From Chloromonas sp. AAM2 (Eukaryota; Chlorophyta; Chlorophyceae; Chlamydomonadales; Chlamydomonadaceae): a stretch of DNA of 64,000 nucleotides. The notes beneath the pieces are model-generated. The model was not told the DNA's origin. It made no database searches and was given only the letters and a program-made list of their open reading frames with translations. This document shows positions 47,139 to 58,965 of this stretch, piece by piece. The DNA is taken from the NCBI GenBank assembly GCA_004335635.1, contig QAXH01005319.1, forward strand, positions 5,268 through 69,267, written 5' to 3'. How positions within the stretch are numbered: the stretch's first letter is position 1; each line of letters opens with the position of its first letter. The position numbers and the translations under genes are program-made.

Positions 47139-50100
47139 CTATTGTGTGGCCCACGTGACAAACGCAGCGCATGCGCCCGACACTCCCGCCACCACCCCAA
47201 CCTTTCGCACCAACGGCACGGTGTCCCTGACTCGCAACAGATCCGGATACCTAGACACATTCACCGCCGACTTATCATCAACGTCAGTGGGCATTGTGGG
47301 GATGGCCGGCAGGGGCCAGCGGGGCCCGGCCGCCCCGCCTGCCCCGCCCGCCTCCGCCTGCCCCTCGGCCCAAGACACCCGGTCAACGGTCCAGGCGGGA
47401 GCCAAACCCCACGCCAACACAGCACCTGCAAGCACCACACAAAACCATGTCTGACTGGACACCTCCACCATGCCAGGACTGGGCCGCCACGTCATGTCCT
47501 GTTGGTTGCTTGATTGGTGCTTCAGCCTTAGGACTGCTCAGCTGAGGCAAGAGAGTAAGGGACGACCATCCGCACAACGTTCAGTGTAACCGTCTTTTAG
47601 TGCACGCTACCTTACTGTGGACACTCTGCTGGGCAGTGCAGTCTGACCAACTGTGCAGTCGTCATCACTGACACCACGCAACAAACATTCGACAGTGAGT
47701 CGACCCATCAGCCACGAGCTATGGTTTGTGTGCAGAGGGAATCGACACATTAGCTAGCTGTGGCTGTGGTTGACGCTGAACCACCTCTGAATGATCTTCT
47801 GCATGCTACTCGGCTTGATGTAGCTGCAGTGAGTTGGTGTTATGCGCCACTCTGCTGGGATGAACTCGCTGATGAACTTTCGTGCTCAGTTCTGCCACTA
47901 AACCCTGTGCCCCCTGATAAGTGACAAATTCGTTCCTTGTCACTGCACCTAAGCCACCCTCCCTGCCCCTGTGTGTGTGCACTCACCCACTGCCAGCCCC
48001 ATGAACAGCCCTGCCCACGTGGAGCTGACCCCCCCTCCGCCCTTTTCCAGGTCATACAAGGTCTGAAGGGCGCCGAAGGCAGCGGTGGCCACACCGGCAG
48101 CCGCCTGCGGGCAGCGAGACAGCTAGGGAATGCTGTGGGCACAATATCTGATGTGTTTTTCAGACCTTTGAGCATCTAGCAGACCCCAAACAAGGCAGGC
48201 AAGTTGATATCAAGTATGGCAGCCCACAGCCTCAGCACTAGGTAGGTGAGTGGGATTAAACACACCCTGACTAGCAGCAATAGCAGTCCAGGAACACCAA
48301 GGTGAGTGACAGTGACACCTTACCTTGAGAGGTGCACTGGTCTTGATGTTGATCTTCACAAGGCCTTCGTAAAACTCCAACTCGGCCTCTTTCTGCTCTT
48401 CCTCCGAAATCAGCTTCTTCTCCCCCTTTCCATCTCCCGCACCCTCCCCGCCCTCTGTAGCACTTCCCTGCCGGTCATGCCCCTGTCCCTGTCCCTGCTG
48501 CCCCTGCAGTGCCTGGCTAGTGGTGGTGGCAGTAGGGAGGGGTGGTGGGCTGAGGCTCTGCACCGCGCTGAGCGCAGCGGCTGCGCCGGAGGCAGGTGCC
48601 TTGCGGGCCTGCTCGACTTTGTCGCCGAACAGTGCGCTCTTGGACTGTGTCACCAGCAGGGCGGCCACCAGACCCCCTATCACGGGCAGTGCGCCCTGTG
48701 GACATTCCCACACATGCATGCACACCTCAGGATTGTACACAAACCTTGTAGGCAGAATCACAACAGACAGCACTACACACATGCACAGCATGGATGTACG
48801 GCACAAGCAATACGCATGAGGGTCGCGGTCCAGGCCGCACTCAGATGAATCACATGACTGTCCTTGCCATGAAGCGCGTCAAAACACCTACTGCGCGCAA
48901 CACCTACTTCTGTAGCCCGCAGTAGTCCCTGACAACTGCCCCTGGTGGCTCTGCAAGCAAAGAAGCTGGTATGCAAGCAAACGATCGCACGCCACACCTG
49001 ACCCTGTCGCCCTCAGTGGTCCCCACCTGTGTGATGGGGAACTCGTCCAGCCCCGCCTCCAGCAGGCCCGTGCAAACCGCTGTGAGCACGCATATGGTGC
49101 CAAACGCCCAGTAACTGCGGCAACGACAGGGGTGGGACAGTGCTACAGCTAAGCGAGATTCTACCAGGAACAGAAGCACAGTGATAGGGCTGAGGATTCG
49201 GGTGTCAAGTCAGTATTCCTAGCCTTCTGAATTCTGGGCCCCACACAACCTGGGTGTTCTGGTTACAACGATGCAACGTGACTGTCACATGCTTCACACC
49301 ATCACAGTCTGACGTGTCATGCACCGCATGAACCCCCATGCACACACATACATGTGGAACCGTGTGGGTGCACCGCCCTCTCACCCCAGATACCCCTCCA
49401 GCTCTGACGCCATGAGGCCCAGCGCCAGCAGCGCGATGAGCAGGGCCCAGGGGGAGGTGTGCACGAAGGGGCTGGTCACCAGGCGCACCAGCTCGTGGCC
49501 CTGCAGGGGGATGACACACAAGTGCAAGCACAAGCCACCGATCGTCACTCATCAATCACAAGTCAGTAACCGATCAACATGTGCAATACATCAAAAAACA
49601 ATCGCAATGGTGTAAGTTGACAATGGCGTCAAACGCCAAGTGGTGATCCAGGGAAAACGTCCTGCACACAACCAGCCCCGGATGATCATGTCTCCCACCT
49701 GCCCGCCCTGCAGAAGCTTGTGGCCTGTAAACCTATTCACTATGAACAAGCAGACAGTCATTCACTGTGTAACACTGTGTCTTGTGAAGCACCTTGCTGT
49801 CTGGCATCGCCTGTGTGGCTTCCCCCGCCATCTCATTTGCAGCTCAACACGCCTCCCTCACCTGCAAGGTCTCCATGTGATCATTGACTAGTGTGGCGGT
49901 CCAGTCGTCGCCCGCACCCAGGCCCTCCACGGCATCAAGGTACTCGGTGGCTACATACACTACCAGCTGCCTGCGGGCGGAGAGTGTGTGTGTGTGTATG
50001 TGTGTGTGTGTGGTTTTACATCGCTTTTGCGCGCTGTAGGATCATACAATCAGATTTCAAAGGTGCATGGCAATCAGACAGGGGTTTCAAGCGCTGTACT

Positions 50101-50958
50101 GTAGCCGTGGCCAAGCTCTAGTTCACTCGCCTAGGGTGGGTGCTGCATAGCCTTGACCTCCGCCGCATCATTCCTGCTCAGGTTCTTAAACGAACCCTGA
50201 CCCTAGCCTAACAAATGTGTGCATGCGCATAAGCATGTATGTGTGCGCGTGTGTGCCTGCGTGCATGTGTGTGCATGTGTGTGTACGTGTGCGTGCACGT
50301 TGTGCGTGCTTCTACCCAGCTGTCCCAGCTAACTGTACGAGTGGTACTGGTGCTGCAGCTGCATGGCCTGGTGCCGACACGAACATAGACTAGCCCCAGC
50401 CAGTACGTACCAGTAGTAGAAGATGAAGCTGATTGCAGGGGGTACCTACAGACACAACGAAAACACAGCGGTGGGCCCCCCCGCACAGAGGAATTTTTAC
50501 TCTTACAAAACACTTACTGGCCACTGAATGAAGTGCATGGCTCTGGCTTTGACATTCGTGGCTCAAGTATGCACAGGGGTGTTTGGCAGCAGCTCTGCAA
50601 ATGCATGGCCAAACACCAACAAGGAGAGATTGCCCAAACACCAACTTACCGTAGGCACGGTAACCTCGTCTTGGAGTTGATGGAAACCTGCGTGCTTCAG
50701 CCTCTTAAGCTCCGCTTGTGAGATGGCTGGTGCCACGTCTACGGTCTCTTCTGCAGCAGCCCTGTCCTCCTCCTCACTTGTACCCAATAAACTGTCCAGT
50801 GATTTCAATGAAAAGCTGCGGTTGTCCGCTGTATCGCACGAGACACTCTGGCGACCGATGCGAACCCATTGCCCATGCCACTGACACAGTCTTAGTGGCG
50901 TGGCGTGGCCGGGCGGAGGTGGTGCGTGCCAGCATCTTTGCGCCTTTAGCAATGCCAT
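47139..50958 (-). CDS. Rhomboid-like multi-pass membrane protein, probably plastid, non-catalytic (8 exons)
   Basis: Exons (high to low): 50958-50650, 50445-50411, 49970-49862, 49500-49385, 49114-49027, 48695-48324, 48104-47987, 47425-47139, all GT-AG and in phase, 477 residues. The frame is open to an ATG at 51111, but that would overlap the ATG of the divergent gene, so the internal ATG at 50958 is preferred. The N-terminus is basic and Ser/Pro-rich. Membrane segments follow: AISFIFYYWQLVVYVA, then HELVRLVTSPFVHTSPW leading into ALLIALLALGLMASELEGYLG, YWAFGTICVLTAVCTGLL, and VGALPVIGGLVAALLV. An acidic loop comes next, then two more hydrophobic stretches including AGLFMGLAVGAVLAWGLA. The second block resembles the rhomboid L1-TM2 region, but the HxxxN pair and the GxSG serine are absent. 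The rhomboid link is inference; an unknown membrane family is the alternative. Confidence 0.7.
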
Positions 50959-51109
50959 TGTGTCCCATGTGCAATTGCCGAGCGCTGAGCTTGCAAAGCT
51001 TCTCAGGGTTGTCTCGCCACGAAGGCCTAGTAACGGCTTCTGTTCGCGGCTGAAAAGTGACTGAGAAGCACGCGTGTACAGGCGTCTGTCCAGAACTTGC
51101 TCACACATC
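50959..51109. promoter_or_regulatory. Short divergent promoter, rhomboid-like / GNAT genes
   Basis: Only about 150 bp separate the preferred start codons of the two divergent genes, so their promoters must overlap or lie within each other's 5' UTRs. No TATA-like box is obvious. Confidence 0.4.
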
Positions 51110-54100
51110 ATGTCAGCTCTCAGTCCATTTCAGCCTTGCCTCCATGCCGCGCACGCTCGCAGACATGGGACATGCACTACCCTCTTTACCCATGCGCATG
51201 CTCCCATAAACAGCGCATCGGCCAGCCCATGCCCGCTCCCTTCCATCAGCACAGCCACACAACACCATCCAGCGTTCGATCGATCATGGCATCGAGCCAC
51301 AGGACCACATGCATGGCATCAGCTGGCAGTTGCAGGGGCAGCAGCATCAGCCCAGGGCGAGCTGTCAAGTTTGGATGTGACAGGTCGTGTTGCATGCAGC
51401 AGCGCCGAGCTGCGTGCCGCAGCGTACCTGCGCGCAGCAAGCTTCTACAGCTACCCACCTGGCCGAAGTGAATGGGCTGAGCGAGTGAGAGGGCGGGCTG
51501 GGACTCATCACTTGCAAAATCACATCGAGTAACACACCGCAAACATTAGTAAACGTAGACGGGTAAATGGAAGTGGACCAGACAACCAGGTGCCTCAGAA
51601 CCGAGTCAAGAGGCAGTGTTAATATTGTTTACGGTGCACTCTATGTGCAGACTTGGAGGTGTTTCATTTTCATCATTCATCATCATTACATGGCATCAAT
51701 ACATGGTTCAATTCACGGTACTGCAGCTAGACACAGTATTTCTCCAAGAATTACACGCCTGACAATCTAAAGCCAAGAAAGCGGACTGGTAGCATCTGAC
51801 TGAACACAAACACGAAGATCACAAAGACTGGACGCAAACACAAAGAACACAACTTGGCAGTGTTTGCAACGGTTAAGGCAGACGTGTACTAGGGGAATTC
51901 CATATGCAAGCAACAACATCAAGGTATCCGACTGAACACAAACACAAACAACACAAAGACTGAACACAAACACAAATACTGAGGTCACACAGTTTCCGTT
52001 TCTGGGTTGGGTGTTGGATGGGTTGGATGACACGATACATGCACAAGTCACCAAGTTGACATGAGGGGAGGGGCTCCAGCCTGCACATTGCCTCGCACTT
52101 CACACACATCAACTGACTGCATTAACACATGGTCTGATTGAGTTTGCATCGCTGCCTTTCGTCCGGGCTCACAGTGGCCAAGTCATAATTGAGGGGAAAC
52201 TCGTCTCAACTCTCCAGGGCCTCGTTTAGGCAAAGCAAGCAAGTGATCACAGAAGCTGTTTGTAGGCAGCTCTAAGCGAGCTGCGGTGTTGATTCAGCGG
52301 TGATTTCTTGGCAAGATAAAAATAATGGTAGCTATGATGGGGTTGCCTAGTGCGCGCCCGCAGCCCTCCCGCATGTATTTGTCTTCATGCAGTGCATCTG
52401 TGTATGTGTGCATGCAGAGCCACCGGCGCATGAAGGCTGACTTGGAGTGGGAGTCAGTGACCGCGAAGGTCGAGGGCCGGGACGAGACCTACAAGCAGCT
52501 CAAGGTCACTGCCTTCATTGCAACGGTGCCGGACGACCCCAGGTGCCCGGCAGCGCAACAGGTCAGGCTCTCAACTGAGAGATCAGATGGATTTGTGGGC
52601 GGGTGGGTTGGCGGGAGCAGTCACTGGCAGTTGATCAGGCAGGCCGGAAAAACCTTGCAAATGAATACATCGTGCACATACCCAGTGAGACCGTAGAAAG
52701 TCTGTGGAACCTTCGGCTCGCCTACAACCCTAACAATATCAAGAACCCGTACCTGTTTCATCATCTTAATTAAACCGGTCTGTATATGCGAGGCGCCCTG
52801 TGGTACTGCAGTGGAAGGCAACTGCCTTACAACAAAGACGTTCCCAGGTGTAGGGGTGTCATGTAGGTGGCTGCTGAGCGCATTGAAATTTGGTGTGCAG
52901 CATGAAAAGCCATATGATGATGATGTGATGATGAGCGTAAGCTGCGTAAGCACAGTATGTGATATATAGCGATGATGATGATGATGCTGATGATTGTTCC
53001 CAAGGTGTCCTTGCTATTTGATCACCCAGTGCCTTCCAACAAAGATGCCTCCCTCGTTGTTGGCTGACAATGGCCAGGTGTCTAGCGATCTAGACCCCAG
53101 CACCAAGCTCCCCTCCGAGGCGCCGGGTCTGCTGCCCTCGCTGGTAGTAGCTACTCTGGACCTCAATCAGGGCAGGGCGCTGCCGGCAGAAGAGCTACAG
53201 GTAGGGCGGCAAGTTCGTCAGGAATGTCTCCAGTGAACAATGGTTCACGACCATAAGATATGTATTAGAAGTTGGACCTGCGCATTGAAAGGTGAGGGCT
53301 GCACTGGCAGTGTGGTGTCCAGCACATGCAGTAGTTTTCTTTAATGGATGTGGCCACCTGGTGTGTTGATTATTGACGGGTGCACGCTGATTGGTATAGG
53401 TGCACTCGATCATACCTGTAGGCCAGGTGTTGCCGGCAAGTAGCAGCTTTTCAGAAGCAGTGCTAGCTGTTATCTACTCCACCTCATGCAGCCAGAGGCC
53501 GCCTGTGTCAACTCGTCGAACCTGACACATCTTCTTTCAACTCGTCTTGGCGTTTGTTCACGTCTTGCAGGGCAAATGGCCTCAAGCCAATTCTCCTGCT
53601 CCGGATGAGATTGGAGACCCCAACACTCAGCGAGCCTACCTCTCCAATGCGAGTGTTATAAGCACATCAAATGGAACACATTGTTGAGATCACATGTGAA
53701 TCGCATGATACTGCTGTGCTCATTAAGGTGTTCGATGGCATGCATGCGATGTTCAGTAAAGGGTAAGGCGAGCATGAGCATTCCCAACCAAGTGTGTTGT
53801 GATGTCCAAAACAGCGCATGGTGCACTGCAGGTGTGTGTATCTAAGAGTGTGCGGCGGCGTGGTGTGGCCAGGCAGCTGATTCAGCAGGTCGAGGAATAC
53901 GCCTTGCAGGCGGGCGTGACGCACATGTACGTGCATGTGGTGCCGGACAACGGTCCAGCAGTGCAGCTATACAGGCAGGCAAGTGTGACTGGGTGGGCAG
54001 TGTAGTATGCAACAGGTGCTCCGGGGATGTCGAGTTGTGCAGTCATGTGTATTGCGCCACAACGTGTTTGCTACCGACTACAGGTGACAAACAAACAACC

Positions 54101-54601
54101 TGACCGAACCAGGTTGTGACGTTTGTACTGCCACATCAGCATGTGCTGCAGCAGCTACCGCCGCACACTGGTTACATTCGGCGCGAAGGACAGTGCACGT
54201 GCCTTCTTGCAATCATAGCACTCAATAGTCACTGTTCAAAGCGGAGTACGATGAACGAACAGAACTGGAAACGTGGCAGGCAAGGTTTGTGGAGGCGTAT
54301 GAGGTGTTTGTACAAAGGCAGACCTTCAACGGCCCGCAACAATCAGTATGTGATCAAAACCCTGGAACAGACAATATCAACATCTGCTCTCACCCACCAA
54401 GCTTGTTGAGCACCTGTGACGAGTTGTTTGGCCACGCTGGTGTTCCGTTGTGATGTTACTTTATTTAGGCGTAACCTGATGCTGATTTTGACGTTGCCAC
54501 AGGCGCTGGGCTACCAACAAGAAGCGGAAGAGAGCGAGACATTTGCAAGAGGCGCGGGGCGGCCCCGAAGACTGCTGCTATGCAAACGCTTGAGACATTA
54601 A
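51110..54601 (+). CDS. GNAT-family N-acetyltransferase, probably plastid (6 exons, two GC-AG introns)
   Basis: Transfers acetyl from acetyl-CoA to an amine, probably protein N-termini or lysines as in plant plastid GNATs. Exons: 51110-51484, 52418-52561, 53078-53200, 53571-53648, 53832-53978, 54503-54601, giving 321 residues. The first about 60 residues are Ser/His/Ala-rich and poor in acids, like a transit peptide. AAYLRAASFYSYPPGRSEW joins SHRRMKADLEWESV across intron 1, as in plastid GNATs. Motif A is SVRRRGVARQLIQ, with the RRxGxA acetyl-CoA loop. HMYVHVVPDNGPAVQLYRQ followed by ALGYQQE is the classic motif B. Introns 4 and 5 start with GC (53649, 53979), each giving perfect protein continuity. 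The start of exon 3 could be slightly further upstream. TGTAA lies 172 bp after the stop. Confidence 0.84.
51790..51990. repeat. Diffuse tandem repeats of gactgaacacaaacacaaa
   Basis: Several variant units of gactgaacacaaacacaaa(g/c)a occur in intron 1 of the GNAT gene, at about 51790, 51920 and 51958. They are non-coding. Confidence 0.7.
53649..53650 (+). other. GC 5' splice site, GNAT intron 4
   Basis: AAT|GCGAGTG at the end of exon 4. The paired acceptor is CTGCAG| at 53831, in phase. Protein reads TQRAYLSN|VCVSKSVRRRG, which is the expected GNAT beta4-to-motif-A transition, so the non-canonical donor is well supported by homology. Confidence 0.75.
53979..53980 (+). other. GC 5' splice site, GNAT intron 5
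   Basis: CAG|GCAAGT is the consensus GC-type donor. The acceptor is CCACAG| at 54502. Protein reads VQLYRQ|ALGYQQE, matching GNAT motif B exactly. The nearby GT alternative (53982) breaks the frame. Confidence 0.82.
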
Positions 54602-54907
54602 GGTTGTCATTCATTTCATTTTTTTTTATTTGAATGACGTGGTAGGTTGAAATCATTGATTGACTGGACAGGGTAAGAGGCATGCACAGATCCGTGGCAT
54701 GCTGACCTCGTAAACAGAGCTTGTGTACGTGACGTGACGTGGAAAGGTCACTCACTGGGGTTTTACTGGGGTTGTAACGAACCTCGAGATTTGACTTCAC
54801 CCGCGTAGTCGCGACTGTCGCTCAGCTTCGTAGCAAGCATCAGCAGGAACAGACGAAGCACAAGGGGTTCATCAGCCACGGACGGCCTTTTGCATCTGAA
54901 CCCATTG
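54602..54907. other. GNAT 3' UTR and SPP-like gene promoter region
   Basis: 306 bp between two plus-strand genes. It holds a T-run (54618-54629) and TGTAA at 54773-54777, the likely poly(A) signal of the GNAT gene. The promoter of the next gene must lie in or beyond the remaining 130 bp. Confidence 0.5.
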
Positions 54908-57900
54908 ATGCAGCGATCTGCGATGCAGCAGCGTGCGCATTCGATGGATGCTTCCCTCCGTAGAGGCTGCAGCGCACGATACGCCGGGCGGCATCAAGGA
55001 CGCCGGTTCAAGGGCCGGAGCCCTGGCGTTATCTTGGCGGTGGCCACGACGTTTGCTCCTCCATCCACTGCCGCAACTACGAGCAATGCAGTCAACTTGT
55101 TTTACCGAACTGGGTGGTCCACAGCAGTGCTACATGGCAGCCTTTGTGGAGGCCCATGGAAAGACTACCCCCTAGCGCCAGTGCCCTCATCCCCCGTAGG
55201 TGCTCTGCCATCACAGTCTCAATTGCACTAGACCTGCCCTCAAAGATATGACCAGAGCAAAAATTTGCTCTGGGTCAAACAGCTCTGTACTCCAACAGCC
55301 GCACAGGAGCGGACTGCTGCTTGACCAATCAGTGCATGACTGCTGCCATTCATAACCGAAATGTGCTCACTTCAGCTTTGCCATGCGATGGCCTCACGCA
55401 CAGGTGCATGCACATCTCTTTGCTCTGCAGGGAAAATGGAAACGCGCCCAGTTTCAATTTCCAACCATCACCTCCAATGGGCAAACACACTTGTTAGAGT
55501 TTGTTTTGACCAACAAACAAAACGGCTGGGACAAGCCCTTGGACGGCACCAACTATGCCATCACAGGGCCTGGCCGTTATGTCATTCGTGATGGGACTGT
55601 TAATAAAATAATCGGGAAAAGAGTGATGGTCGTTTCTGATCTGGATGGCACCATGGTTGGCGATGATGCAGCTACCAGCAACTTTCGACAGTGGTGGGAG
55701 GATACAGCCATTCCAAGGTAAAGGAGACCTCTGCACGTGCTACATGTGATAGGTGTTTGGCATGTGATGCATGCCTGTTGGGCATGTGATAGGCATGCTT
55801 ACTTGGCATGTGATGTGGTGCGTACATGTGGGGCATGCCTGTTAGGCTCCATTTCTGTGACAATTGGCAGTAACAATTGCAGCTCTCCCAGGGTCTGGAC
55901 ATACATACGATCACCAAAAGGATTGTTTTCAGACCAAAGACTAGCTACTTTCATTGCAATTTTGCAAACGATATGGGCCATGTTGACAACTACACAGTAA
56001 TTGCCTGGGACACAAAGCCCTGTTGTTGTGAATCAGGCATTCGATCAGGCTCGATGGCTTGATGTATTCCTTAGAGAGGCAGCAGGCTGGTCAAGAACAC
56101 CGTTTGCTCTTTGATCGGTTGGCTATTCCTTTCAGCTCATTGTTCGGTTCGTTGGGCTGATCTGAACCTGTCTGGAGCAGCACCTTGGTCTACAACACCG
56201 TTTGTGCCTGGCTGTGTTTCCCTTCCTCTCATTAGTCGGTTTGTTGGCTTGATCTCCCTTGCAGGGGCAGCACGCTGGTCTACAACACAGGCCGCTCCCT
56301 GGAGTCCTACATGGAGCTGCAGCAGTCCAAGGCGCAAATCCTGGCCCGGCCCGATGCGCTCATATCGGCAGTCGGCACCAAGATATACGAGTTCGACGGG
56401 CAGCAGTGGGTGGAGGACGGGCTGTGGCTGGACCGGCTGGACGAGGGCTGGCACCTGGAGGATGCCAGGGAGGCGTGCTACCGGGCGCTGGCAGAGGTGC
56501 GGCACAGGGGCTAGAAATGGCAAGAATGAGGCAGATGCTGCAAAAGGTGGTGTGTATGATGATCAACTGCAACTGGAATCATGGCCAGTTTTGTTCGATT
56601 TGAATGAGCACGTACATCTGATGTTATCGTGGCCAGGCGTAACTTCCTGCTTTACTAGAGTGATGGCAGTCTTGTGGTAGCAGAGATCATGGGATGCGAC
56701 TCCATTTATGTCTGTGACGAGGCAGTTGTCTGTGGCAAGCAGTCCCTGGTAGTAGCAAGTGCTTGGCGTATGTAATGGCAGAGGTGGGAAAGATGGGGTA
56801 GAAACGCCAAGGGTGGGGCGGAGCTGCAAACCAGATTTTTATTGTAGGCATGCGTGATTGGGACGTGCTTGAGCCGGGCCAAGCAGTCCTTGTTTGTAAC
56901 AAATGCTTGGCAGATGTTGGTTGCAGTTCCAGCGGCAGAAGGCCATGCAGGCACGAACTTGTGTGAATGTCCTGGTGTGGGCATGCCATGTAGGCATATT
57001 CAACCATGTTTGACAAATCCTCCTCCTCCTAATACATAGCTCTGCTAGTATAATGAAATTACGTTCACTCACGCAGGTTGGCAAGGATCGCATGCACTTC
57101 CGACCTCCAGAAGAACAAAACAGTCACAAGGTATGCAGTGCTATCCTATTACGGAACAAATTTTCCGTGTGTGGTGTAAGAGAAAGCCAGGAGGTGCCAG
57201 GAGGTGTTGTTTCCGAGCGGACCGACAGAAGAACACGTCCAGGGACTGTCTCTGGCACTGGCGCCGGCGCCGGCACTGGCACTGGCACTGGCGCTGGAGT
57301 GCCCGGGTACGAATGGCAGTGGCCTTGCGCCCGGCCTGCCCAGGGGTCATTCACAAACCTTTGGCAGGTGCCAGTTACCAGTCACTCATGACATGTTGTG
57401 TGGCCAGTGCACCTTGGCACAACCGCTGCATGGTGACTGCTCCTGCCGCGCTTGCAGGTCACGTGTGGAGTGGCCATGAGCGTGCTGCAGCCCGTCATTG
57501 CGGTGGTCAAGGCCAACCTAGCGGCTAAGGGGGTCAAGTCGAACGTCATCACAAGCGGACATGGCCAGTGGAAGTGAGTGGGGTGCGGGCAGGTGAACCC
57601 TGACACTGGGGAGGGCTTGCAAGATTGGGCGTTTGATGAGTGAATTGAGTTGCCAAGCGTTTCAGGTGCTACGTTTGTTGTGCGCGTGTTGTTTGAGAGA
57701 GTTGGCCATGAAGCAGGGCAGGTGATTATCCAGGGCAGGCGATCATCCACTTTTTTCATATCGGAAAAGCTTGCCATCTTGCAATGAATCAAGTCGCCAA
57801 GCGTTTCAGACATTGAAGGTTGTTTTGTGTGTGTTGCTAAACCAAGTATCGGCAGGGGGAGAAGCGATTGTGCGTTATGGCATGTGACTGGAAACCAGAA

Positions 57901-58965
57901 TGTCTTCCTGTGTATGTGCCAGATGCCAGATGGCTGTGACAGTCGCCAGACAGTCGCCTAAACCTGGACACCAATTAGAACCTGAAGAGTGCATCTGGCC
58001 AGCTGGCGACAGAGCTGACCCCGAGACACCAAGGATTCTGCCAGGATCAGCCATGCACTTAGGCTTGTTCAGCCCCACCACGTCCTGGGCCCCGGCGTTG
58101 GCCCCACACCATGATCTTGCGTTGTCACAACAGCTTGCTACTGATTATGAACCTGAGACGCCAAGGATCTCGGGCGTGGGTTTGGTTTGTTGAGTAGATG
58201 ATTGGTCCAAACACACACGGCTGTTTTCTTTGTGCACATGGCAAGGGTCACAGTTCTTGTGTTTACATGTAATCATACCAGTCCTGCTGTTTGCTATCCT
58301 CAGGTACCTGGATGTGGTTCCAGTGCGTGGAGGCAAGCTGTCAGCGCTCAACTACGTGCGACAGCGGTACGGGTTTGGGGTCCAAGAAACGGTCGCGTGT
58401 GGCGACAGTGGAAACGATATACTCATGCTGCAGGTGGGGACCACAGGGAATTGGGCTTGGCTGAAGCACCCATTGAATTCTGCCCGGTGGGAAACGTTCA
58501 TGGGAGTGAGGCCGCCAGAGACGGGAGACAGGGTTACCTGAAATTTGCTTGTTAGTGAGCCTGGTTCAGCGCAAAGGACAGCGGTCAGGCATCCTAGGCC
58601 AATGGCCTGATGCAACATTCAAGACAGGACCATTGTGCAACCATTGTAAGGGGCCCGGTCAGGTTTTGTATGGTAGGTAGGCAGCTGCAGGTGGTGAGGT
58701 GGTCGAGTCTCAGCAACAGCTGCAGGGAGCTGCGGCTTAAAGGCTCAACGAAGCACTGTTGCTTGGCTCGACTGCGCACCTACAGGGTGAGAATCCTGCG
58801 ATAGTGGTGGGCAACGCGATGGATGAGATCAAGGAGTGGTACCAGTCGCGCTCAGAGACCGAGCCTAAAGGAAACGGACCGGACGGCAAGCGCAGGCTCA
58901 TCTTGACGCAAAAACACGAGGCTCTAGGCATTTTGGAAGGCCTGGCGCACTGGGGCTTCAAATAG
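54908..58965 (+). CDS. Starch-binding (CBM25/53-like) domain fused to sucrose-phosphatase-type HAD phosphatase (7 exons)
   Basis: Predicted plastid sugar- or glucan-phosphate phosphatase. Exons: 54908-55195, 55431-55717, 56265-56496, 57077-57130, 57458-57573, 58304-58433, 58786-58965, all in phase, 428 residues. Residues 1-60 are basic and Ala/Ser-rich (transit-like). Residues about 63-155 look like a CBM25/53 module: NLFYRTGWSTAVLHG, a central GKWKRAQFQFP strand, and WDKPLDGTNYAITGPGRY. The HAD core has motif I SDLDGTMV (Asp 166 and 168), motif II YNTGRS, the motif III Lys in GGKLSAL (about 337) and motif IV GDSGND (359-364). The cap and VGTKIYEFDG match sucrose-6-phosphate phosphatase. Plant SPPs have no N-terminal CBM and are cytosolic, so the substrate may be a phosphorylated glucan or oligosaccharide. 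Start: first in-frame ATG after a TTG-initiated frame. Confidence 0.92.
56080..56198 (+). repeat. Two decayed copies of the start of SPP-like exon 3, in the upstream intron
   Basis: The 21-base start region of exon 3 (56268-56288, cagcacgctggtctacaac) recurs at 56178-56198 with two mismatches and at 56080-56100 with three, spaced 90 and 98 bp. Flanks including the (c)ggtt(t/c)gttgg pyrimidine stretch are repeated too, so these are tandem duplications across a splice acceptor. Confidence 0.85.
57253..57298. repeat. Short (ggcact / ggcgcc)n repeat
   Basis: About eight units of ggcact or ggcgcc in the intron between exons 4 and 5 of the SPP-like gene. Non-coding in the model. Confidence 0.8.

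Noticed and set aside
47113..47454. Plus-strand 113-codon open frame
   Set aside because: It is antisense to the last exon of the rhomboid-like gene, which joins in phase to the previous exon with a good acceptor and reads on as a membrane helix.
48306..48848. Plus-strand 180-codon open frame
   Set aside because: Shadow of the 48324-48695 minus-strand exon; no compatible neighbours on +.
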